From: CAYGZM01 sp964354365
GTDB lineage: Bacteria > Planctomycetota > Phycisphaerae > Sedimentisphaerales > Anaerobacaceae
Direction: 5' to 3'
Length of the DNA stretch: 8,817 nucleotides
Assembly (NCBI GenBank): GCA_964354365.1
Contig: CAYGZM010000156.1
Coordinates: 1 to 8,817, forward strand
The notes beneath the pieces are model-generated. The model did not search any database. It was not told the DNA's origin and saw nothing but the letters and a program-made list of their open reading frames with translations. A program made the translations under genes and the position numbers. Below, piece after piece: positions 1-6,475 of the stretch (position 1 is its first letter; each line of letters opens with the position of its first letter).

Positions 1-540
1 GCCGGCAGTAATAATGGGACTCTCCTCAGTGATCCGCAATTTGTCCCAGGCTGGTCCGGCAACTGCCTTGAATTCGACAGTACCGATTATGTTCGCAATA
101 CTAACGCAACGAACCTTCCAACCGGAGCAGGAAATACTTGGACTATCAACATGTTCGTGCGCCCGGATGCTGTGCCCTCGGACTGGGCGGTGATCGGCGG
201 CTTCGGAAATTTATACGACAATGTGAGCCGGGGATCGCGCTACATCACATACGGCGGAACCATCAACTTCTGGGGCCACTGGTTGGACATATACTCCACG
301 ACAGATTTTGACATAGGCGCCTGGCAGATGATTACCGCCACCTACGATGGAACAACAATTAGGCTCTACAAAGACGCCCGGCAAATCGGCTCACAATATG
401 CATCACTTGCTGCGGCGGCGGCACACGTCTATCTGGCCCCCTCTAAGTGGGGGGGGAATTTTACCGGCAAAATCGATGAGTTCACTATCTGGGATGGAGC
501 GCTGAGTCCGGCGCAGATTGACGCATTGCAGCAAACATCG
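1..540 (+). other. LamG / concanavalin A-like jelly-roll domain
   Basis: This is a protein domain within the first gene. The segment has the usual order of a LamG-like jelly roll: GNCLEFDSTDYV near the start, an NTWTINMFVRPD strand, a central TATYDGTTIRLYKDARQIG strand pair, and the closing GKIDEFTIWDGALSPAQI. Such modules commonly bind sugars or proteins and are frequent in secreted planctomycete proteins. The first strand or strands may be missing at the window edge. Confidence 0.8.
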
Positions 541-3345
541 GACAAGGTCTATGTCACTGCAACCGATCCCTATCCGGAAGACGGCGCTGCCGGGGTCGAT
601 CCCGCGGTTGTCCTGACTTGGAATGCGCCTGCGGACGTCCTAAACCCAACATACAACGTCTATATCTCAGAGGACCAAAACAACCTTGCTTTGATTCGAT
701 CAGGCCTTACGCAGACAAGCTTCGATCCTTCCCATCGAGGAAGCGTGCTGCCTTGTGCGACAGATTTCTACTGGCGTGTTGATGTCAACGACCCCAATAT
801 TCCGCACGACGCGGTGGTTCATACCGGTGAGGTTTGGACCTTTAGAACAGCCGGTCAGGCGCGGAATCCCAGTCCGGCCAACAATGCCACCGGCGTTAGT
901 CTCGATACTATGCTCGCATGGGACGAGCCGGCAAGCTGTGTTACTTCACCTCTGTACAGCGTATACTTCGGCACGGACCCGCAGAATCTCTCCCAAATAG
1001 GGGATGGACAAGCCGCTAAGACCTTCGAGCTTGATGAAGCAGAGATGCAATTCCTCACTGATTACTTCTGGCGTGTGGACGTGACCCACGGCGAAAATAC
1101 CTACGAGGGCGATGTATGGACCTTTAAGACCGTCTTCCATATCCTGCCCTGGGAGTGGGATGAAAACGGATCGACGCTGATACAGGATTCATTTGATACG
1201 CTCAGTGCCGACTGGCAGGAGGTCTATTTGCAGGGAGGCAACTCGGGCGGAAGCGCTTGTCTATCTGACGGCCGGCTGAATCTCTCACTTACCGGCTCAG
1301 ACAAAATCTACGCCCTTTACAATGTCAATTCCTTTTCCGGGCACTTCTATGCAGAGACAGACTTTGCCGACGATGATTTCTGCGGACTCGCGCTGCTACA
1401 AAAAAGTGGGGACGTTCCGGATACGAATAATTTTACCTCCATTCGTGTCAGCAGAAACGCCCAGAACAAGGTCGTAGTCAGCATTCGTGACAGACAGGGC
1501 GCAACAGACAACGTCCTGGATAATACCGGCATGGCGAATCTGAGCAGCGTGATGTTTGAGCAGAAACGATATGAACATCTTCTTGACGGCGCCAATACAT
1601 ATTCGGTTCCATACACCAGCACGAACAAGAAGTTCCGCATATTCCGGGATGGTCCTGCGGGATTTTTCCACTTCTACTATGCAGTCAAGGCGAATATCCA
1701 CGGACAGTGGGCCGAAGGCTGGATGGAGCTTGCCCCCTCGCGAGATTGGGGAATACCAGACAAGGAGTTCCATGTCGCCTTATATGTGCGGTCCGGCGAA
1801 AATCCGTCGGCACTGGCAACCTTCGACAACGTGAAGGTCATGCAAAAGCCAACGGAAGATCGCGACGATTCGAACACAGGATTCAAGATCGACCGGCGTG
1901 AATATAACTGGTCCGGTTTTTCAGGCGACGCGATAGTGATCAGTTTTGGCGACGATTTTGATTATGACAAAGACTGCAAGTTCGTGTTCTGGTCGGAGAA
2001 CAACTATGTCCCTGCCTGGCATTTGAACAACCAGCTTCAATACAGTTATGAGTTTCTCGAGACCTGGGGCGGCGGCAACGAGGGCTGCCACGAGCCCATG
2101 TCGGACCGGATACTTCGCTGGTCCAACGTCCAAGTCCTCGAAGATAACGATGTTCGCAAGGTCGTGCACTGGAGCTACGTGCTGGCTAATCCGGACTACA
2201 AGATACCCGATGACGGTGAAGGCTCGCAGCTTCCGGAGGGGGATGAGTATTGGACCTTCTACCCTGATGGAACAGGTATAAGACGTATCCGCTACACACC
2301 CAAACTGGACACGGACTTTCGCAACTGGCATGAGATTACTGAACTGATCGCTATCGCCGGGTCTTTAAGTGAGCCTCAAGACCATCATTCTTACCCCGCG
2401 CTTACTGTTATGAACCTCAATGACGACGTGGACAACTATCATCCAAATGCGTCTGACGCCGGTTCATGGAACACTGATACGGCGAATTGGGACCAGATAA
2501 TAATGGCGACCCATTTTCACAGTGCTCCGGATGCGTTCAGTGTCCTTTCCCAAGACAGCGATATCCCACAGACCTATGCCTTCTACACACTCAAACCCGA
2601 AATATCGTGGCATCGCGCCGGGTATCAGTTCGCCCACTGGCCTGTTGGCAAAGAGCCTCTCTACAGCGATACCTTCAAGAGCCACGCTACATGGTCGGCA
2701 CAGGTTTCAAGTAACGGCTTGATGGGCATAGGCGCGCAAGGTGGAACAGGCTGGAGCAACTACTACCAGGTGGACGATAGAGGCCGTAAATACAGAGAAT
2801 GGGCATTACTCGTTGGATTGAATCCACCCGGTGACAATGACGCGTTGAAAGACAAGGCCCGCACGTGGCTTCATCCGGGCAGTGTTACAATGCTCGGATC
2901 CGACAGCGTCTTTGACGGCATTAACTTCATGCAAAAAGAATTCGTTTTTGACAATATCGGCCACCGGCCCAAATGCAATTTCGTCCTTAATCCGTATCAT
3001 GCCACAATCAACCCAGCCTTTAGGATAGACAACTGGGGCGAGCGTCCGGTTAAGATGTTCCTCAACGGCCGCCGGCTTTCAAGAGGTAAGGATTTCTGTT
3101 GGGCCTGCCGCGCCGGTCGCCTTATTCTCTGGGTCAAAGGACGCTTCGACGCTCCAGCCACATTTGAAATCAGCGGCTGTCCCGATGGCGACCTCGACGA
3201 CGACTGTGATGTAGATTTCGATGACCTCCAAGACTTTGTCGCAAACTGGCTCACAGACAATGATGATGCCGACTTTGACTGCAGCACTACAGCGAATATG
3301 ATCGATTTTGCTGCATTGGCGGAGGCCTGGTTGTGTGGCAAGTAG
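1..3345 (+). CDS. Large secreted modular protein (LamG, FN3-like repeats, unnamed domain, dockerin-like tail), 5' partial
   Basis: The frame is open from base 1 to the TAG at 3343-3345 (1114 residues in the window). The ATG at 151 lies inside the LamG fold, so it is not the start: the true N-terminus and signal peptide lie upstream. Counting residue 1 at base 1, the modules are: LamG/concanavalin-like, about 8-180 (TATYDGTTIRLYKD, GKIDEFTIWDGALS); two FN3-like repeats, about 187-284 and 288-377; a second beta-rich region, about 395-616, ending ATFDNVKV; an unnamed domain, about 624-1058, with CHEPMSDRI, VVHWSY and DEYWTFYPDGTGIR; and a dockerin-like tail, about 1060-1112. Planctomycete proteins of this build are secreted and often act on or bind polysaccharides, so a carbohydrate-active role is an inference only. 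It faces the efflux operon tail to tail, so the two are not co-transcribed. Gene and reading frame are certain; function is not. Confidence 0.9.
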   Translation, partial: AGSNNGTLLSDPQFVPGWSGNCLEFDSTDYVRNTNATNLPTGAGNTWTINMFVRPDAVPSDWAVIGGFGNLYDNVSRGSRYITYGGTINFWGHWLDIYSTTDFDIGAWQMITATYDGTTIRLYKDARQIGSQYASLAAAAAHVYLAPSKWGGNFTGKIDEFTIWDGALSPAQIDALQQTSDKVYVTATDPYPEDGAAGVDPAVVLTWNAPADVLNPTYNVYISEDQNNLALIRSGLTQTSFDPSHRGSVLPCATDFYWRVDVNDPNIPHDAVVHTGEVWTFRTAGQARNPSPANNATGVSLDTMLAWDEPASCVTSPLYSVYFGTDPQNLSQIGDGQAAKTFELDEAEMQFLTDYFWRVDVTHGENTYEGDVWTFKTVFHILPWEWDENGSTLIQDSFDTLSADWQEVYLQGGNSGGSACLSDGRLNLSLTGSDKIYALYNVNSFSGHFYAETDFADDDFCGLALLQKSGDVPDTNNFTSIRVSRNAQNKVVVSIRDRQGATDNVLDNTGMANLSSVMFEQKRYEHLLDGANTYSVPYTSTNKKFRIFRDGPAGFFHFYYAVKANIHGQWAEGWMELAPSRDWGIPDKEFHVALYVRSGENPSALATFDNVKVMQKPTEDRDDSNTGFKIDRREYNWSGFSGDAIVISFGDDFDYDKDCKFVFWSENNYVPAWHLNNQLQYSYEFLETWGGGNEGCHEPMSDRILRWSNVQVLEDNDVRKVVHWSYVLANPDYKIPDDGEGSQLPEGDEYWTFYPDGTGIRRIRYTPKLDTDFRNWHEITELIAIAGSLSEPQDHHSYPALTVMNLNDDVDNYHPNASDAGSWNTDTANWDQIIMATHFHSAPDAFSVLSQDSDIPQTYAFYTLKPEISWHRAGYQFAHWPVGKEPLYSDTFKSHATWSAQVSSNGLMGIGAQGGTGWSNYYQVDDRGRKYREWALLVGLNPPGDNDALKDKARTWLHPGSVTMLGSDSVFDGINFMQKEFVFDNIGHRPKCNFVLNPYHATINPAFRIDNWGERPVKMFLNGRRLSRGKDFCWACRAGRLILWVKGRFDAPATFEISGCPDGDLDDDCDVDFDDLQDFVANWLTDNDDADFDCSTTANMIDFAALAEAWLCGK
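559..1131 (+). repeat. Two tandem FN3-like protein modules
   Basis: Two consecutive modules of about 90-98 residues (bases 559-852 and 862-1131) share the same landmarks. Each opens with a Pro-rich PEDGAAGVDP or SPANNATGVSLD strand, then VLTW or MLAWDEP, then YNVYISED or YSVYFGTD. Each then has FYWRVDV or YFWRVDV and closes with GEVWTFRT or GDVWTFKT. They look like an internal duplication of an Ig/FN3-like spacer domain. The DNA of the two copies has diverged, so this is not a recent duplication. Confidence 0.75.
1183..1848 (+). other. Second beta-sandwich-like region of the modular protein
   Basis: This stretch runs from DSFDTLSADWQEVY to ATFDNVKVMQ. That beginning and end are typical of concanavalin-like folds in which a 'D.F....W' opening and a 'a.FDnv.v' closing strand frame a jelly roll of about 200 residues. 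In between are alternating hydrophobic strands (SGHFYAETDF, FCGLALLQKSG, KVVVSIRDRQG, FHFYYAVKANI, FHVALYVRSG). I read it as a carbohydrate-binding-like or structural module; the family is not identified. Confidence 0.5.
1870..3177 (+). other. Unidentified domain of about 430 residues, possibly catalytic
   Basis: The region is rich in Trp, Tyr, His and Asp and does not match a fold I can name. Landmarks, with residues counted from base 1, are CHEPMSDRILRWSNV (696-710), VVHWSY (721-726), DEYWTFYPDGTGIRRIRY (748-765), WHEITE (776-781) and HSYPALTVMN (796-805). A Tyr/Trp-rich half follows (ISWHRAGYQFAHW, GGTGWSNYYQVDD). The C-terminal part (MFLNGRRLSRGKDF) looks like a small beta-sandwich. Several conserved-looking His, Tyr and Arg residues would suit a polysaccharide lyase or hydrolase, but this is inference. 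It could equally be a non-catalytic recognition domain. Confidence 0.45.
3178..3336 (+). other. Dockerin-like C-terminal module
   Basis: The last 53 or so residues hold two Asp-rich, EF-hand-like segments. The first is DGDLDDDCDVDFDDLQDF followed by ANWL; the second is DADFDCSTTANMIDFAALAEAWL. Each pairs a calcium-loop-like acidic stretch with an amphipathic helix ending in WL, which is the layout of type I dockerin repeats. This variant, with 'DF..LAE.WL' at the extreme C-terminus, is a hallmark of secreted Phycisphaerae proteins. Four cysteines (residues 1060, 1069, 1094 and 1112, counted from base 1) could form two disulfides. Whether a cohesin partner exists cannot be seen here. Confidence 0.75.
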
Positions 3346-3552
3346 GCAAACGCGCATTTCCAACCACCCCCAGCGACTGCTCCCAAACCCACCAAAAATC
3401 GAGCATCCAGTATCTGGCATCCCCCGCCCCCCCTTCACAAGGCCCGCCCCGGTCTCGTTTTTGTCATTCGATCATTCGAATTTAGGGGTTGCGAGGCAGC
3501 CATCCCCAAGCCCTTCAGGCTTGAGGCTGCCACCCAGGCGGACGCGATGCCC
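3346..3552. other. C-rich gap between convergent genes
   Basis: This 207-bp gap separates two converging stop codons (TAG at 3343-3345 on plus, TAA at 3555-3553 on minus). I see no credible gene. It contains strand-biased C runs at 3421-3450, a T5 run at 3458-3462, the partial direct repeat ATTCGAtcATTCGAA at 3467-3480, and a compound inverted repeat at 3495-3531. No canonical hairpin-plus-U-tract terminator was found for either gene. Confidence 0.7.
3495..3531 (-). terminator. Two-tier hairpin 21 nt after the tolC-like stop, possible terminator or 3' stabiliser
   Basis: An outer 7-bp stem (GGCAGCC at 3495-3501 with GGCTGCC at 3525-3531) encloses an inner 6-bp stem (CAAGCC at 3507-3512 with GGCTTG at 3518-3523) and a 5-nt loop. 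It starts 21 nt beyond the stop of the minus-strand efflux operon, where a terminator or 3'-end stabilising structure is expected. No U-tract follows on either strand, so intrinsic termination is doubtful. It could also serve the converging plus-strand gene or be a scattered repeat element. Confidence 0.45.
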
Positions 3553-5220
3553 TTAGTCGCTGCCGGTTTGAGGGATGATCGGCTCCCAGCGGATTTTAGC
3601 GGCGCCGAGGGTGGTGCCGGTGGCGTAGGAGAGGTCAACGAGGGCGATTTGATACTCGGCGAGGGCGAGGATTTCCGCGCTCTGGGCGTCGGCGAAGGTA
3701 GTCTGGGCCTGGAGGACGTCGGTAGTAGTTCGCAGGCCGATTTCATACTGGCGTTTCTCGGCCTCGTAGAGTCGGCCATCGAGGATTGTTCTTTGCCGGC
3801 CGGCGAGGACGCGCTGCCAGTTGGCTTCGAGCTGGTCGATGGCGTTGAGGACTTCAAGCTCTATCGTGGATTCGCGGCCTTCTTTGGAGGCGAGGCGCTG
3901 ACGTCGGAGGTAGAAGGCCTGGCGGAGGCGGCTCTCGGCGGCTTCGTTGCCGAGGGGGACGAGGAGCTGGAGGCCGAAGCGGTGGTCCTCAAAGCGCTTC
4001 TCGAAGAGGAGGTCGTAGGATTTGTCGCGGGTGGGGCCAAGGCCGTTGACGTTGTAGGTGTAGTCGAGGGTGACGAGGGGCAGGGCCTGGTTGTGCATGT
4101 AGTCAACGGTGCTGACGTCCTGGGCGATCTGGAGCTCGAGCTCGAGCAATTCCATTCGGCTGTCAAACGCGATTTGCACGAGCTTTTCTTTCTGCAATTC
4201 GTACCGGACGGGGTCGGGCTGGGTGGCGGGCACCAGGGTTGTGGGGGTCTGCATTTGGAGGTCGGATTTGTTGAGGGCGCGCTTGAGGTCTCGCTGAGTG
4301 TCACGGAGGTTGTTCTCGGCGAGGATGATGGCTTCGAGTCTTTGAGCGACGCCGGCCTCTGCGCGGACGATTTCGACCTGCGCCCTTTCGCCTGAGTCAA
4401 CAAAGCGGCGCGCCTGCTCGAGCTGGGCCTGTGCGAGGTCGTATTCTTTCTTGCGGACCTCAAGCTCACGTCTTGCGGCGTAGAGGCGCCAATAGAGCCG
4501 GTCAACGGCGGCGATGGTTCGAATTACTTCGAGCTTTGTCCTGGCGTCGGTAATCTGGCGGTCATAGGCGGCCAAGCGAATGGCGTGTGTGTTGGCGCGT
4601 GTGCCTGCGCCCCGGAGCAGGGGCTGGCTGAGGGAAACAGAGAGATCCGAGCTGTAGGACGGGTTGAAAACCGAGTAAGAGGAGTCGGTTTTTGTGCGAT
4701 TATCGGCCAGGTCGAAGGTGAGGGTTCCCCCGGTCCGCAGAGGCATCTGAACGCCGAGATCGGCGCGGCCGTAATCGACTTTCGAGCCTGTAATGTCAAG
4801 GATGGACCCGATGGGCGTGTCGGACTTGGAGTAAGAGAGGTTGGAGAAGATCGCTGCTTCGAAGCGGGCCTCTTCCTCGCTGATGCGTTCGGCGGCGATT
4901 GCGGGGCTGATTAGCTGGGCCTTGAGGTCGAGGTTGTTTTCGAGGGCGAGCGCGCGGCACTGCTCGAGAGTAAACTGGATCTCCGCCGGGGGCGGCTGGT
5001 TGGCGTCGGGAACGGGGCGTGTCTGCATCTGGGGCTTGGCGGGTTTGAGGTCGAGGGTCTGTATTTCGCGGAACATCTGCGGGGCGACATTCATTTTATA
5101 GAATTTTTCTTCGGGCTGGGGCGGTTGGCAGCCGGTGAGCGAGAAAAGGGCACAAGCGATAAGTGCACAAGACATAAGAGCATCAGGGACAAGCGGGTTT
5201 TTGGATGGTCTATTATTCAT
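3553..5220 (-). CDS. TolC-family outer-membrane efflux lipoprotein
   Basis: Outer-membrane channel of the tripartite exporter, 555 residues, ATG to TAA. The N-terminus has Arg4 and Lys7, a hydrophobic stretch and the lipobox LTGC with Cys31, so it should be cleaved and lipidated as in OprM/CusC-type proteins. A Pro-rich linker (about 32-82) precedes the first outer-membrane efflux repeat (about 84-318, with LSVSLSQPLLRGAG). The second repeat is about 345-540, with FGLQLLVPLGNEAAESR and the closing YATGTTLG. Two long helical stretches (about 215-315 and 440-530) fit the periplasmic tunnel. The length exceeds the common 420-500 residues mainly because of the N-terminal linker. The start overlaps the permease stop by 8 nt and has GAGG 9 nt upstream. 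An internal Met16 would leave a shorter signal peptide, but no clear ribosome site precedes it. Family assignment is firm; substrate is unknown. Confidence 0.93.
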   Translation of the reverse strand: MNNRPSKNPLVPDALMSCALIACALFSLTGCQPPQPEEKFYKMNVAPQMFREIQTLDLKPAKPQMQTRPVPDANQPPPAEIQFTLEQCRALALENNLDLKAQLISPAIAAERISEEEARFEAAIFSNLSYSKSDTPIGSILDITGSKVDYGRADLGVQMPLRTGGTLTFDLADNRTKTDSSYSVFNPSYSSDLSVSLSQPLLRGAGTRANTHAIRLAAYDRQITDARTKLEVIRTIAAVDRLYWRLYAARRELEVRKKEYDLAQAQLEQARRFVDSGERAQVEIVRAEAGVAQRLEAIILAENNLRDTQRDLKRALNKSDLQMQTPTTLVPATQPDPVRYELQKEKLVQIAFDSRMELLELELQIAQDVSTVDYMHNQALPLVTLDYTYNVNGLGPTRDKSYDLLFEKRFEDHRFGLQLLVPLGNEAAESRLRQAFYLRRQRLASKEGRESTIELEVLNAIDQLEANWQRVLAGRQRTILDGRLYEAEKRQYEIGLRTTTDVLQAQTTFADAQSAEILALAEYQIALVDLSYATGTTLGAAKIRWEPIIPQTGSD

Positions 5221-6475
5221 GTCTTAGGGCCTCAATAGGGTCAAGCCTGGCGGCCTTTATGGCGGGGAACATTCCAAAGAAGATTCCGACGCAGCCGGCA
5301 AATCCGAAAGAGATGGCAACCGCCCAGGCGGGTATGTAAGTCAATTCGAGGACGGGATTTATGCTGGAGATAATCATAGTGAGGCATCGGCCGAGGCCGA
5401 CGCCGACAAGTCCGCCGACAAAACAGAGGACTACGGACTCGATTAAAAACTGGGTGAGGATTGCGGATTTTTTTGCGCCGACGGCCTTTCGCAGACCGAT
5501 TTCCCTGGTTCGTTCGGATACGGAGACGAGCATGATATTCATAATCCCGACGCCGCCGACGAGCAGCGAGATGCCGACGACGCCGCCGGCAACGAGCGTC
5601 ACCATCAGGGCTATTTTATTGAAGGTCTCGAGGGCGCTCTGGAGGGACTCGACCCGGAAGGAGTCAGGCTCGTTGGGCTTGATTTTTCGGGTGTTCCGGA
5701 GGAAGAACCTGATTTCGGCCTGGGCCTCTTCGAGCACTTCGGGCGATTTGCTGGCAGCGAAGGCCCACATCCAGGGGTCGCCCAGCTTGAAGATGGTTTT
5801 GAAGGGGATATAGACCTCGAAATATTCGCGGTCGCTTTCGCCGACGCCCAATTGTGGTCTTGGCTCGATGACGCCGGCGACAACGAAGGGGTTGTGGCCG
5901 ATTCGAATTGTCTGACCGATGCAGTCGCGGTCGAGGCGAAGCTTGTTCTGGAGCTTTGGGGTAATGATGCATATCTGGCGCGCCTGCATGTCGTCCACGA
6001 GGTTGAAGGTCCTGCCGAGGACAACGGGCCTGTTCTCTATTTTGTGGTATGCCGGCTCGATGCCCTGGATTTGGACATTTTCGGCGGACCTGTCGCCGAA
6101 AGTGACGGTCCGCGATTCGACGGCGCCGACTCGGCTGAGGTGCTCAACGGAGGGACAATTTTCGAGCAATCCGTCGAGCTGCTCGGGCTGGAATCGGATG
6201 GTCCACCAGGATGCGTGCTGCATAGGGCCTTCGTCGGGGCGTCTGGGCGAGATGAAGATGGTGTTGGTTCCGAAGGTCTCGACCTGGGTGAGGACTTTTG
6301 CCTTCAGGCCGGTGAGGGCGGCGATTACGGCGGTGACGGAGGCGACGCCGATGACGATGCCGATTGTTGTGAGCACCGAGCGAGTTTTGTTGGCCCAGAT
6401 TTGCCCGAGGGCGAGATAGACACTCTGATAGAAGAGGCTCAGAAAGACAAAAGGGGCGCGCAGCAAGGCAATCAT
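5213..6475 (-). CDS. MacB/FtsX-type ABC transporter permease
   Basis: Inner-membrane half of a MacB-like type VII ABC transporter, 420 residues. Topology is the family standard: one helix at about 33-57 (SVLTTIGIVIGVASVTAVIA), a large periplasmic MacB_PCD domain to about 285, then three helices at about 287-315, 340-368 and 380-404. The cytoplasmic loop ERTREIGLRKAVGA (321-334) is the FtsX-family coupling signature, and the protein ends with AARLDPIEALRHE. An in-frame ATG at 6559 would add 28 residues that lie within the ATPase gene. I prefer 6475 because AAAGGAGG sits 7 nt upstream and the start overlaps the ATPase stop as ATGA. In E. coli MacB this permease is fused to its ATPase; here it is a separate protein, as in LolCDE or YknXYZ systems. 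It likely works mechanically, driving the adaptor and channel rather than carrying substrate through the membrane. Confidence 0.93.
   Translation of the reverse strand: MIALLRAPFVFLSLFYQSVYLALGQIWANKTRSVLTTIGIVIGVASVTAVIAALTGLKAKVLTQVETFGTNTIFISPRRPDEGPMQHASWWTIRFQPEQLDGLLENCPSVEHLSRVGAVESRTVTFGDRSAENVQIQGIEPAYHKIENRPVVLGRTFNLVDDMQARQICIITPKLQNKLRLDRDCIGQTIRIGHNPFVVAGVIEPRPQLGVGESDREYFEVYIPFKTIFKLGDPWMWAFAASKSPEVLEEAQAEIRFFLRNTRKIKPNEPDSFRVESLQSALETFNKIALMVTLVAGGVVGISLLVGGVGIMNIMLVSVSERTREIGLRKAVGAKKSAILTQFLIESVVLCFVGGLVGVGLGRCLTMIISSINPVLELTYIPAWAVAISFGFAGCVGIFFGMFPAIKAARLDPIEALRHE
5230..5233 (-). promoter_or_regulatory. Ribosome binding site of the tolC-like gene
   Basis: On the minus strand GAGG (within TTGAGG) lies 9 nt before the ATG at 5220, inside the last codons of the permease gene. 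It supports the 5220 start over the internal Met16 codon. Confidence 0.55.

Noticed and set aside
151..153. ATG at 151 as the start of the modular protein
   Set aside because: The frame stays open to base 1 and the LamG fold begins before 151. No signal peptide follows this ATG.
4132..4148. Repeated GAGCTCGAG palindrome in the tolC-like gene
   Set aside because: It is explained by the coding sequence of a Leu-Glu-Leu-Glu helix using CTC and GAG codons.
3547..4395. 282-codon open frame on the plus strand antisense to the tolC-like gene
   Set aside because: It lies wholly opposite a well-supported TolC-family gene. Its product is a low-complexity Val/Glu/Gly/Asp mix with no motifs, as expected from the antisense of a high-GC gene.
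3861..4505. 214-codon minus-strand frame inside the tolC-like gene
   Set aside because: Its Ser/Pro/Thr/Arg-rich low-complexity product is a typical out-of-frame reading of a GC-rich gene. The TolC frame is continuous with conserved motifs, so it is not a frameshift.
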